From assembly GCA_900547195.1 (NCBI GenBank), contig URFQ01000023.1, forward strand, positions 1 to 30,517: 30,517 bases of DNA. The letters run 5' to 3'. Below are positions 7,180-13,597 of the stretch, piece by piece. The notes beneath the pieces are model-generated. The model did not search any database, was not told where the DNA came from, and saw nothing but the letters and a program-made list of their open reading frames with translations. The first letter of the stretch is position 1, and every line of letters begins with the position of its first letter. Position numbers and translations under genes: made by a program. The DNA comes from an uncultured Butyricicoccus sp. (GTDB lineage: Bacteria > Bacillota > Clostridia > Oscillospirales > Butyricicoccaceae).

Positions 7180-7869
7180 ATTCTTATCCCCCGTTATTTT
7201 TTTGCAAAGGACTTTGAGCAGTTCTACCCCTATTTTCTCTCACAACCGCATCAAAAACGGGTATTCTCAAAAGGCGCTTATCTTTGGGAGCCGAACACGC
7301 CTTTTGAGAAAATCCATTATATAATCTCCGGCGTCGCGCAGAACTACGCGGAACATGAAAATGGCCATCGGAAAATCATCTCTTTCCACGGAAGCGGCAC
7401 CGTCTTCCCGGGATATCATCAATATGATTTTAAAATCGAGCGCTCGCTGATTACAAGGGCAATTTCCGATATGGAAGTACTGGAGTTTACCAAAGACGAG
7501 TTTCGAACGATGTTCGAGACCAATCCCGCTCTAAGCGCAAACCTTGTGGACTGGTATTCCATGTATGTCAACCGGCTTTTGTACGAGACTGCCCATCAGG
7601 GATACAATCATTTCTTCCTTAAGCTGTGCAATTTACTGTATTTGCTTTTAGGCAGCCAGAATAGCATCCGGAAACATGTGATTGATATCACGCAGGATGA
7701 TATTGCCGACCTTCTTGGTATTAGCCGTGTCAACCTAACACGCGGCCTTTCGGAGCTTCGGAGCCAAAACATTATTCGCACGCACCGCAAGCAGATTGAA
7801 GTCATCGACCTGCCTGCTTTGGCACAATACTGTTCGCTTGAAACACTTTCGCCCCTTTGCTTTGTATGA
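7180..7869 (+). CDS. Crp/Fnr family transcriptional regulator with non-canonical start
   Basis: The open frame encodes about 229 aa, the normal size for the family. The N-terminal half is a cyclic-nucleotide-binding-type beta-roll: 'FSKGAYLWEPN', 'IISGVAQNYAEHENG' and 'SFHGSGTVFPG'. A dimerisation helix follows, then a C-terminal winged helix-turn-helix, 'ITQDDIADLLGISRVNLTRGLSELRSQ' (about residues 170-196). No ATG, GTG or TTG occurs in this frame before base 7471, which would delete the whole sensor domain. The ribosome site AAAGGAAG (7165-7172) points to ATT at 7180 (or CTT at 7183) as start. The alternative is the GTG at 7172 in another frame, joined by a frameshift in the C5 or T7 run (7187-7203). 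It is divergent from the TIGR04076 pair. No FNR-type cysteine cluster is seen. Confidence 0.8.
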   Translation: MLIPRYFFAKDFEQFYPYFLSQPHQKRVFSKGAYLWEPNTPFEKIHYIISGVAQNYAEHENGHRKIISFHGSGTVFPGYHQYDFKIERSLITRAISDMEVLEFTKDEFRTMFETNPALSANLVDWYSMYVNRLLYETAHQGYNHFFLKLCNLLYLLLGSQNSIRKHVIDITQDDIADLLGISRVNLTRGLSELRSQNIIRTHRKQIEVIDLPALAQYCSLETLSPLCFV

Positions 7870-7940
7870 TAGCAGACTCTTGCATATTCGTCTGCTAAAA
7901 ATGATACAGAACCCATACCTTTTCATGAAATCTTCTTTGA

Positions 7941-7976
7941 CAAAAAGAACCGGCATGGTGAAAACCATGCCGGTTC
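7941..7976 (-). terminator. Terminator of the cysteine-rich protein gene
   Basis: On the minus strand a 13-bp perfect stem (7976-7964 with 7959-7947) closes a four-base loop and is followed by TTTTTG. On the plus strand the loop is the stable GAAA tetraloop but no T tract follows, so the main direction is minus. Confidence 0.85.
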
Positions 7977-8018
7977 CTCAGTTGTGTTAAACCAAGGCGG
8001 TCAAAATGCTGTTTTTGT

Positions 8019-8939
8019 TTACTTACATTTGCATCGTCCGCCGCCTGAACCGGAACCGCAGCCGCCCGCTGCATTGTCGCTGTTGTTGCAGCCGTTGTTG
8101 CCGCAGCCACAACCGCAGGAATCGCAGCAGCGCGGCTCTCTGCGCGGCGGGAAGAACTCATCAATGGGGAACTCGAACCGGTCAAAGACATCACACGGAT
8201 CTTCGGCCTCTTCACCGCCTGCGCCAGTGCAGCTGCAATCACGCTCCGGCATGCAGATATCGAATGCGGGCATCAGCAGCTGGATATCACGCTCCAAGCG
8301 CAGGATAGAGAACTGACCAAGTGTTACAAACAGACGGTTGCCGTCACAGTTCAGTGCAATATCCTCTCCGCCAAAGCACTGGCAGATGGGGGCCGGCACA
8401 GAGCTGATCTCACAGCCGCAGCCGCAGCAATAGGTCGGCTCTACAATCTTGGCCTCAAGCAAAATCGGCTCCACCGCTTCCACAACCGCCGTAGGCTTAT
8501 TTGCAGACTGCATGCGCTGGTAATCCGGTGCATCCTGCACAAACTTAGAGCTGAAAATCCGTGCGCCGCCTTCGCTGCCAAACAGAATGCAGCGCTTATC
8601 AAATACTGCAAGACCGCTCAACAGGCGGGGACAGCCAATCGTCGTGCTGGCCTCAACCGTGATACGATAGAAAAACCTTACATCGATCGTATAGAACCCT
8701 CTATTATACGGAACCTTCTCCACATCAATGTTCACAAACAGTAGTTCCGCCGCGCGGGGCTTCACGTTCACACCGCTGTTGTTGATAAATGCCTGCGACT
8801 CTGCTGTCAGATAAACACGCAGGTCGCGGATGCACTCCTTGCTTTTGCAGGAGTCGTAAACCTTATTCGTATGGATACAAACAGCCTCGCGGAAGCAAGC
8901 ATTGCCGCCTACCGGGCCGGGGGCAATTTTCTCTGACAT
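8019..8939 (-). CDS. Cysteine-rich protein, possible spore-surface protein
   Basis: This 306-aa protein has 26 cysteines, no signal peptide and no membrane segment. An N-terminal block has 'NACFREAVCIHTNKVYDSCKSKEC' features (Cys 15, 21, 31, 36) followed by beta-rich sequence. The middle has 'CCGCGC', and the tail is a Gly/Cys/Asn-rich low-complexity run ending 'RCKCK'. I recall similar uncharacterised proteins in sporulating Clostridia. Cysteine-rich composition is typical of coat and exosporium proteins that cross-link, but that role is an inference. The ATG at 8939 lies eight bases after GGAGG; an in-frame GTG at 8954 overlaps that site and is rejected. A sigma-K-like promoter candidate lies upstream (8985-9012), and a strong terminator follows. 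Confidence 0.75.
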   Translation of the reverse strand: MSEKIAPGPVGGNACFREAVCIHTNKVYDSCKSKECIRDLRVYLTAESQAFINNSGVNVKPRAAELLFVNIDVEKVPYNRGFYTIDVRFFYRITVEASTTIGCPRLLSGLAVFDKRCILFGSEGGARIFSSKFVQDAPDYQRMQSANKPTAVVEAVEPILLEAKIVEPTYCCGCGCEISSVPAPICQCFGGEDIALNCDGNRLFVTLGQFSILRLERDIQLLMPAFDICMPERDCSCTGAGGEEAEDPCDVFDRFEFPIDEFFPPRREPRCCDSCGCGCGNNGCNNSDNAAGGCGSGSGGGRCKCK

Positions 8940-9018
8940 GAATATGACCTCCACATATCAAATTGAAGAAGCTTTCTTCATTGTCAGACTATGTCTGCCG
9001 CCTGCCTGTGGTGACTGC

Positions 9019-9240
9019 CTACTGCACACTCAGGTTTAAATAACGTCGTGCTTGCAATTCCTGATCGGGAATTTCCACAATGCGCCAGGAACAGTGGCCT
9101 AGCTTCTTATGCCGCTTCATAAACCGCAGAGCTGAAATTTCCGTTTTAAAACGCCGCGCATAGTCCGGAAGATGAAGCGACAAACGGTGATTGTATAAGT
9201 ACATTTTTTTCCCATCCACATTCATTTGCACAAAAAACAT
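9019..9240 (-). CDS. Hypothetical 73-aa basic protein
   Basis: The product starts 'MFFVQMNVDGKKMYLYNHRL' and is rich in Arg, Lys and His, with no membrane segment. I do not recognise a family. The start at 9240 has GGAG (9248-9251) seven bases away. Longer in-frame starts up to 9333 would overlap the divergent gene and lack a ribosome site. It lies 79 bases upstream of the cysteine-rich gene on the same strand. Coding is supported by the ribosome site, the lack of another gene here and the compact fit between neighbours. Confidence 0.6.
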   Translation of the reverse strand: MFFVQMNVDGKKMYLYNHRLSLHLPDYARRFKTEISALRFMKRHKKLGHCSWRIVEIPDQELQARRYLNLSVQ

Positions 9241-9271
9241 TTTCTTTCTCCATTGAATCATCGCAGAATCA

Positions 9272-9302
9272 TCATAACCTGACTTCAGAGCGGGCATACT
9301 AA
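9272..9302 (+). promoter_or_regulatory. sigma-E-like promoter candidate
   Basis: TCATAAC at 9272-9278 and CATACTAA at 9295-9302 are 16 bases apart. This resembles the sporulation sigma-E pattern (ATA in the -35 region, CATAC at -10). It lies 32 bases before the gene at 9335. The assignment is tentative because short motifs of this kind occur by chance. Confidence 0.35.
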
Positions 9303-9334
9303 GCATACCATCAAACCACATGGAGGAACTCAAA

Positions 9335-9763
9335 ATGCTGACCGATCAGGAAATGCTGCGTTATATTTATCAAGGTGCGGAAATGGGATGCAATGGCATC
9401 AATGGGATTCTGCCTTATGTCGCTGACCGTTCTCTTATGGGAGCACTCGAAACGCAGCGGCAATCGTATCAAAGCCTGCGTCATCAGGCCGCGGCTATGC
9501 TGAATCAACGCGGCTTGGAGCCACAGGGCATCCATACGGCAGCCAAGCTGTTTTCCCGTGTGGCATCCGAAGTGCGCGCGGTAACCGATACCTCCGCATC
9601 TCATCTGGCAGAGATGGTGATTGAAGGAAATGCAACGGGAGTCACCAAGATGCAAAAACACCTGAACGATTACCATGCTGGAGACGCCCATGTCCGCGCG
9701 CTGGCGGAAAAGCAACTCAAACAGGCACAGGAAAACATCGAGCAGATGAAATCCTTTCTCTAA
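9335..9763 (+). CDS. Hypothetical all-helical protein, ferritin-like size and pattern
   Basis: The 142-aa protein has no signal peptide and appears to be four amphipathic helices: about 3-22, 30-60, 66-100 and 105-140. Acidic and His residues (for example E39, H50, E79, H93, E97) sit where a ferritin-like or CotF-like bundle could bind metal, but no ExxH signature is clean and I do not assign a family. The ATG at 9335 follows GGAGG (9322-9326) by eight bases. A sigma-E-like promoter candidate precedes it, and it is divergent from the 73-aa and cysteine-rich genes. A spore-coat-associated role is speculative. No strong terminator follows; two Spo0A-type boxes lie just downstream. Confidence 0.72.
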   Translation: MLTDQEMLRYIYQGAEMGCNGINGILPYVADRSLMGALETQRQSYQSLRHQAAAMLNQRGLEPQGIHTAAKLFSRVASEVRAVTDTSASHLAEMVIEGNATGVTKMQKHLNDYHAGDAHVRALAEKQLKQAQENIEQMKSFL

Positions 9764-9768
9764 CAACA

Positions 9769-9796
9769 TTCGACATTTTATCAACCATTTTCGACA
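9769..9796 (-). promoter_or_regulatory. Two Spo0A boxes (0A boxes) 21 bp apart
   Basis: TTCGACA, the reverse complement of the Spo0A core TGTCGAA, occurs at 9769-9775 and at 9790-9796 in the same orientation. The second lies in TTTTCGACAAAA, whose complement TTTTGTCGAAAA is the extended 0A-box consensus. Two helical turns separate them, as expected for cooperative binding. They lie in a 228-base gene-free stretch, about 165 bases before the next -10 box. Confidence 0.6.
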
Positions 9797-9961
9797 AAAT
9801 ATCCTCTTTTCACACCTTTTATGCCTATAATTATACCACCCAATTCTTTTCTGTACAAGATACAACCCGTGTGGACAATTCCTTTTTTCTTTGATGCATC
9901 CGTTCATAATTTGTTTACGGTAAGGACATTTTTTATCCATCTCCTTTGGCTTTTCATACCG

Positions 9962-9967
9962 TATAAT
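9962..9967 (+). promoter_or_regulatory. -10 box TATAAT of the 61-aa gene
   Basis: A perfect TATAAT lies 24 bases before the start codon. No convincing -35 box is found at 16-18 bases, so activator-dependent transcription is possible. Confidence 0.45.
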
Positions 9968-9991
9968 GAAAGCCAGAAAGGAGTTCCACTA

Positions 9992-10177
9992 ATGAATTTC
10001 AAGAACAATCGATTTGACGTACCCAATCGTCTTCCCCTATATCATGTAATGATTGCGCTGCATCGGCTTGCAACACGTCTGGATCTTTCCGAACCGTTCC
10101 TGCGGGTTTCCGATTTCCTGCATCAAAAGTTCGGGTTGCCCGCCTTACAGCCGGTTCGTGTCCGCACAAGAGAATAA
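9992..10177 (+). CDS. Hypothetical 61-aa protein
   Basis: The small basic protein starts 'MNFKNNRFDVPNRLPLYHVM', has a predicted amphipathic helix in the middle ('MIALHRLATRLDLS') and no membrane segment. No family is recognised. AAAGGAG (9977-9983) lies eight bases before the ATG, a perfect TATAAT lies upstream, and a strong terminator follows three bases after the stop. This full set of signals argues for a real gene despite its size. Upstream in-frame sequence back to 9821 is open but AT-rich and lacks a ribosome site. Confidence 0.65.
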   Translation: MNFKNNRFDVPNRLPLYHVMIALHRLATRLDLSEPFLRVSDFLHQKFGLPALQPVRVRTRE

Positions 10178-10179
10178 CC

Positions 10180-10211
10180 AAAAGACGCCACCCGCTGGAT
10201 GGCGTCTTTTT
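10180..10211. terminator. Terminator shared by the 61-aa gene and the opposing secreted-protein gene
   Basis: AAAAGACGCCA (10180-10190) pairs with TGGCGTCTTTT (10200-10210) around a nine-base loop and is followed by T. The A-rich left flank makes it usable in both directions. Confidence 0.88.
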
Positions 10212-10257
10212 GATTCTATCAAGGTTTACAATTGAAGGCATCCGCCTTTGGCATCTT

Positions 10258-11334
10258 TTACTGCGGGTCAATTTGGACTTCCGTATCTGTCTGGCTCACC
10301 TGAAAGTCCACCATCACCTCAAAGGCCTTAGCCGGTACCCAAGTATGTCCTTCCGCATCGATATACGGCGCTGCCCCCAATTTGACGGGACTGGTCATAC
10401 CGATAAGGCCGGTCTTCGGCGCGGCGGCAGAAACATATAGATCGGTGCCGATTGTAACGGTCATTGTGCGCGCATCGCTCGTAATCGTCGCGGCCTGCGC
10501 AGTCCCGTCCCATGCAACCTTGCAGCCCAGCGTCTCAGCCACCGCACGCAGCGGCACCATGGCTACATCGTTTTTCATAACTGCCTTATTCGCAAGCACC
10601 ATATCGCCGTCCAGCACAATACTGTACTGCTGTTCCGTGCTGTCCGCAGGTGCAGTATCCGCATCCTGCTCTTCGCTCGGGATCAGCACCAGCTTATCGG
10701 TATATGCCTGTCCCGGATAGCTTTCTAGCACAATATTGTACCAGGCAAAGATACGGTCACCGGCCTTGACGTCCTCCAGATGAACAATGTTTTTGGTATA
10801 CAGCGGGGAAACCTGCGTGTCCTTGCCCGCGGTGATATACAGACCGCCGTTATCGGTCAGAATGCGGATCCCGCCGTCCTCAGCAGTCTCTACACGTTCC
10901 ACGGTATGCAGCATTGCACAGGCTGCGTCCTGTGGCACATTGGTCACAATGGCCTCTGCATAACTCTGCGGCGGCAGGGACATTGTCATCGCCGGGCTGT
11001 GGAATGCATAAATACTGTCGCCTGCCTTCAAATCTCCCAAATTCGCCGGTACGCCGGTCTGGCTGTCCAATACAATGGTCTCGGTGTTGACATTGAGCAC
11101 CAGCTCACCACCGTTTTCCTCCGTGCGGGAAACCGCAACCTGAACCGGCAATCCGTTCTCCACCCGGATTTCCTTAATGGTGCCCCAAGCCAGTATACGC
11201 GCAGGTGCGCTGGCTGTATCCTGCTCCACAGCAGGGGCGTCCAGATTCGGCACCTCCGCCGCAGATGCTGTAATACCCATACTGCAAAGCACGGCCGCGC
11301 CGACCAGCCCTGCCAAAATCTGTTTTGTTTTCAT
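10258..11334 (-). CDS. Secreted protein with C-terminal copper amine oxidase N-terminal-like (stalk) domain
   Basis: The 358-aa precursor begins with a Sec signal peptide (MKTKQ, hydrophobic core 'ILAGLVGAAVLCSMG', likely cut after ASA at 23-25). Residues 45-235 form a beta-rich region with two similar halves ('LGDLKAGDSIYAFHS' and 'LEDVKAGDRIFAWYN'). Residues about 245-350 form a CuAO stalk-like domain with the typical 'AMVPLRAVAETLGCKVAWDG' and 'TWVPAKAFEVM' segments. This domain is a wall- or surface-associated module in Firmicutes and is not itself an oxidase. The ATG at 11334 lies eight bases from AAGGAGGA (11343-11350). The gene is monocistronic. Confidence 0.85.
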   Translation of the reverse strand: MKTKQILAGLVGAAVLCSMGITASAAEVPNLDAPAVEQDTASAPARILAWGTIKEIRVENGLPVQVAVSRTEENGGELVLNVNTETIVLDSQTGVPANLGDLKAGDSIYAFHSPAMTMSLPPQSYAEAIVTNVPQDAACAMLHTVERVETAEDGGIRILTDNGGLYITAGKDTQVSPLYTKNIVHLEDVKAGDRIFAWYNIVLESYPGQAYTDKLVLIPSEEQDADTAPADSTEQQYSIVLDGDMVLANKAVMKNDVAMVPLRAVAETLGCKVAWDGTAQAATITSDARTMTVTIGTDLYVSAAAPKTGLIGMTSPVKLGAAPYIDAEGHTWVPAKAFEVMVDFQVSQTDTEVQIDPQ

Positions 11335-11435
11335 GACTTCCGTCCTCCTTGCAAAAATACCGGGCTTATCGACCCTATATTCTTTTGACGTGCAATGCGA
11401 TAAAAGGTTCCCTCTTTTCGAAAATATTTCTTTAT

Positions 11436-11604
11436 TTAAGGCAACACCGCACAAAGACGGCGGCGGCGCTTTGCTAATCTTTTCCCGCCATAACTTTGTT
11501 GCGAAAACTTGAAATCCACCAAGGATTCCTGCGTTTCCGCGCCTAGTTCTGACGTAAAATTTTCACGCAAATCGCTCTTGTCGCATTATGCGGTCTTGCC
11601 TTAA
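11436..11604. mobile_element. 169-bp fold-back element (MITE-like) with 16-bp terminal inverted repeats
   Basis: The ends are TTAAGGCAACACCGCA (11436-11451) and the inverted TGCGGTCTTGCCTTAA (11589-11604), differing at one base. The two 82-base halves align to each other end to end as an imperfect palindrome around a five-base centre (ACCAA), with best matches at the ends and in the middle. It carries no gene. The layout is that of a miniature inverted-repeat element. TTAA at both outer ends may be part of the repeat or a target duplication. Confidence 0.65.
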
Positions 11605-11619
11605 GTTTTCTTCCAACCT

Positions 11620-11649
11620 GCCCGGAAACACCAGTATTTCCGGGCTTTT
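11620..11649 (+). terminator. Orphan terminator-like hairpin
   Basis: GCCCGGAAA (11620-11628) pairs with TTTCCGGGC (11637-11645), followed by TTTT. No plus-strand gene reads into it; it may be left over from a lost gene. Confidence 0.5.
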
Positions 11650-11735
11650 AATAGTTGGCCTTTGGCACTGATGATTTCATGCTTGTTCCCCGGCATATAG
11701 AGCTCTTTGTATTCTTTCTTAAAATTAAATGCGAT
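11650..11735 (-). pseudogene. Remnant of a GyrI-like protein gene (N-terminal piece)
   Basis: Reading the minus strand from 11735 gives (I)AFNFKKEYKELYMPGNKHEI, which closely resembles the typical GyrI-like small-molecule-binding protein start (MxFDFKKEYKEFYMP...). The expected ATG is ATC here, behind an AGGTG ribosome-site-like stretch, and similarity stops after about 25 residues. It lies just downstream of the acetyltransferase gene on the same strand. Together with the fold-back element and orphan terminator, it accounts for the 446-base gap between 11335 and 11780. Confidence 0.55.
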
Positions 11736-11780
11736 TTCACACCTGGCTAAATGGAATTTGTCTGTTTAACGCCCTGAATG

Positions 11781-12419
11781 TCACTGTGCAAAAGAATCGA
11801 TCAACTCCTGCACCTCATTAAAAAATCTTGACAAATGGAATCCATCCGCTACAGCATGATGGATATTCATAGTAAGCGGCATGAGTGTTTTATCACCTTC
11901 AGCTTCATATTTTCCCCATGTCACAACAGGAGCCAAAAATTTTCCCTCGTCAAATACATGAACGTCAAAATGCTTATACTTAACCCAAGGCAGGCAGGAA
12001 ACATCAAAAAAGTTTTCGGGCTGACCTTCTATGATTGCGCGAGAATTCTGGTGTTTTTGCAGGTCGCGCTCGTACCTTTGGCAAAACTCAGGCAAACTAT
12101 CCGAGTATTCCGTTACAAATTTGGAGAAGGCCTCATCCTCCTCATTAAACACAGTATAGGACGGAGAAACAGTATCCCAGCGAATCAAGCTGCCGGCATT
12201 GTTCCAACTGTATTTGAACTCATCATGTGCATTTATTACCTTTGATACAACCCATATCATAGCAGGGTAAAATTTCAAGCCCTTTCTCTTTGCATAGGCG
12301 CACAGTGGGGCCACATCAATATCGACAGTAAGGCTCATGACGATACGCATTTTCTCTATATAGAACCGAAACAGGCTCCCCCGGTTCCATTCTTCTAAAT
12401 CAATCTTTGTATAGTTCAC
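11781..12419 (-). CDS. CatA-like O-acetyltransferase (type A chloramphenicol acetyltransferase family)
   Basis: The 212-aa protein has the length of trimeric type A CATs. The N-terminus 'NYTKIDLEEWNR' and the middle 'FYPAMIWVVSKVIN' match the family. The active-site motif is complete: 'NIHHAVADGFHLSRFF', with the catalytic HHxxxDG histidine. These enzymes use acetyl-CoA. Whether it acts on chloramphenicol is not certain, because many CatA-like chromosomal proteins have other or unknown acceptors. The GTG at 12419 follows AAAGGGG by nine bases and gives the family's usual start; a TTG at 12440 lies upstream of that site. It is the last intact gene of a decaying operon with a DUF3795 gene and a TfoX-like pseudogene upstream. 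Confidence 0.85.
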   Translation of the reverse strand: MNYTKIDLEEWNRGSLFRFYIEKMRIVMSLTVDIDVAPLCAYAKRKGLKFYPAMIWVVSKVINAHDEFKYSWNNAGSLIRWDTVSPSYTVFNEEDEAFSKFVTEYSDSLPEFCQRYERDLQKHQNSRAIIEGQPENFFDVSCLPWVKYKHFDVHVFDEGKFLAPVVTWGKYEAEGDKTLMPLTMNIHHAVADGFHLSRFFNEVQELIDSFAQ

Positions 12420-12436
12420 AATAATTAACCCCTTTC

Positions 12437-12747
12437 TCAATAAGGTATTCTCTTTCCCGTTCGGGGATTCTGCAGTTTTTCTAAATCTTTAAACACCATC
12501 TTCTTATATCTCGCCAAACTGTAAATCGTCTGTTTTTTCTTGGGCGCGGGCAATTCATGGCAAGCAGTTGGTATATAGGAAATCGCTGATTTTATTGGCT
12601 TTACAAGCAGTCTATTATCATGTATACCACCGACCATCTTTCCGCGGTAATAGAGCATAAATCCTCCCATCATAGCTCAATATGTGATTTCTTCCGACGC
12701 AGTTAATGCCCTAAAATGAATTGTAAATATTCTTTTCTTGATGCCAT
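12437..12747 (-). pseudogene. TfoX/Sxy N-terminal-domain-like gene with three lesions
   Basis: The minus strand begins with ATG at 12747 reading MASRKEYLQFILGH and then stops. Shifting one base gives LTASEEITY, an in-frame TGA, then AMMGGFMLYYRGKMVGG and IHDNRLLVKPIKSAISYIP. In intact homologues these pieces are continuous, with Arg where the TGA stands (CGA to TGA). The sequence then jumps to 'HELPAPKKK', the usual C-terminal motif, so roughly 30-40 residues are missing. The lesions are therefore a one-base deletion, a nonsense change and an internal deletion. The start codon overlaps the stop of the upstream DUF3795 gene (TAATG), so it was once translationally coupled. Confidence 0.75.
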
Positions 12748-13007
12748 TATTCTTTTCTCCACTTTTTGCATTGCTCGATCCTTGCTCCATTGTCGCTCTG
12801 CTCCATGTCATAAGCAAAGGTATGTAACAAAGGACAGACAAAGCTGTCACATTTCCCGCAATGCTGGTGCTTCCTTGCCTCGCAACAGGATTTTACCGGA
12901 CAGCTATCCGCCCAGAAAGGCTTGTCCATATTCACACAGCCTTTACATCCCATTTGCTCCCGATACAGACAGTCGCCACACAAAAGGCCACACCTTGATT
13001 CAATCAC
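12747..13007 (-). CDS. DUF3795 domain-containing cysteine-rich protein
   Basis: The 86-aa product starts (V)IESRCGLLCGDC and contains CKGC, 'CPVKSCC' and 'CGKCDSFVCPLL', the DUF3795 cysteine pattern, presumed to bind a metal or Fe-S centre; the role is unknown. A GTG start at 13007 is preferred. GGAGG lies nine bases upstream and the resulting N-terminus matches other family members. An ATG at 13037 would add ten residues encoded by the edge of a dispersed repeat. It heads the run DUF3795, TfoX pseudogene, CatA-like gene. A TATAAT at the repeat's end (13035-13040, minus strand) may drive it. Confidence 0.75.
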   Translation of the reverse strand: MIESRCGLLCGDCLYREQMGCKGCVNMDKPFWADSCPVKSCCEARKHQHCGKCDSFVCPLLHTFAYDMEQSDNGARIEQCKKWRKE

Positions 13008-13035
13008 AAACAGATACCTCCATGTTTTTCCTTCC

Positions 13036-13130
13036 ATTATACCATAGCGGCAGGTAAAATTTCGGCAAAATCTCCGCTTTAGCGACCGCTATGGTATAAT
13101 CGTGAAATAATTGATATAATAGCCGCTTTG
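13036..13130. repeat. Dispersed palindromic repeat, copy 1
   Basis: It opens with ATTATACCATAGCGG (13036-13050), perfectly inverted at 13086-13100, and continues through CGTGAAATAA and TATAATAGCCGC. About 75 positions align with copy 2 at 21786 with roughly nine differences, in the same orientation. The far end, a complete second hairpin in copy 2, is degenerate here. The minus-strand TATAAT at its end faces the DUF3795 gene. Confidence 0.8.
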
Positions 13131-13222
13131 CTGATCCTTTTTATCTTGCAATATTCTTCAGAATTGCTCTAATACCTCTTTGGAGGTTCAGGCGAACTAT
13201 GTAGACTGTTTTTTTTAATTCT

Positions 13223-13597
13223 TCAGTGCCACGGGATTATTTGAAATGACCATTCCATTGGAAAGAGGACAACCGCCAACGCCCCGCCCACGAAACCGGT
13301 AATAAGCTGCGAGATCGAGAACATATTGAAGCTAACGGCCGCCTGTTGCTCCGACAGTTCTAAAAACACGGGGATAGCGATTTGCACTATTTCGATATAC
13401 AACACGAAACACTTTGCGGCTGCGGCGGCAATCAGAGCGCCTAAACCTTTGCCGCAACCCGCGACACGATGACAACCGATAGCGCCGGCAAAAGGCCGCA
13501 AGTCATTACCGTAGGAATAAGCATCAGATCTACGATTGAGTAAGTGTAATCGAATTGCCTAACGCTTCTGTTTTTGCTTGCAACACGATAAGCAACG
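13223..13597 (-). pseudogene. Decayed membrane protein gene, possibly an ECF transporter S component
   Basis: Two overlapping minus-strand frames together read like one membrane protein. The upstream frame gives 'SIVDLMLIPTVMTCGLLPALSVVIVSRVAAK' and then stops at 13441. The other frame continues with 'GLGALIAAAAAKCFVLYIEIVQIAIP' and 'FSISQLITGFVGGALAVVLFP'. The last segment resembles the C-terminal helix of ECF transporter S components. The frame break near 13445-13455, the lack of a start and the short total length mark it as broken. The family guess is weak; the decay itself is well supported. Confidence 0.45.

Noticed and set aside
8019..8120. Repetitive GC-rich stretch as a tandem repeat or CRISPR-like array
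   Set aside because: It is the coding sequence of the Gly/Cys/Asn-rich tail of the Cys-rich protein, with no regular repeat-spacer unit.
9241..9333. Longer start for the 73-aa gene
   Set aside because: It would overlap the divergent gene's promoter region and has no ribosome site; the start at 9240 does.
10258..11334. Copper amine oxidase enzyme
   Set aside because: Only the small stalk-type domain is present; there is no catalytic domain or topaquinone motif.
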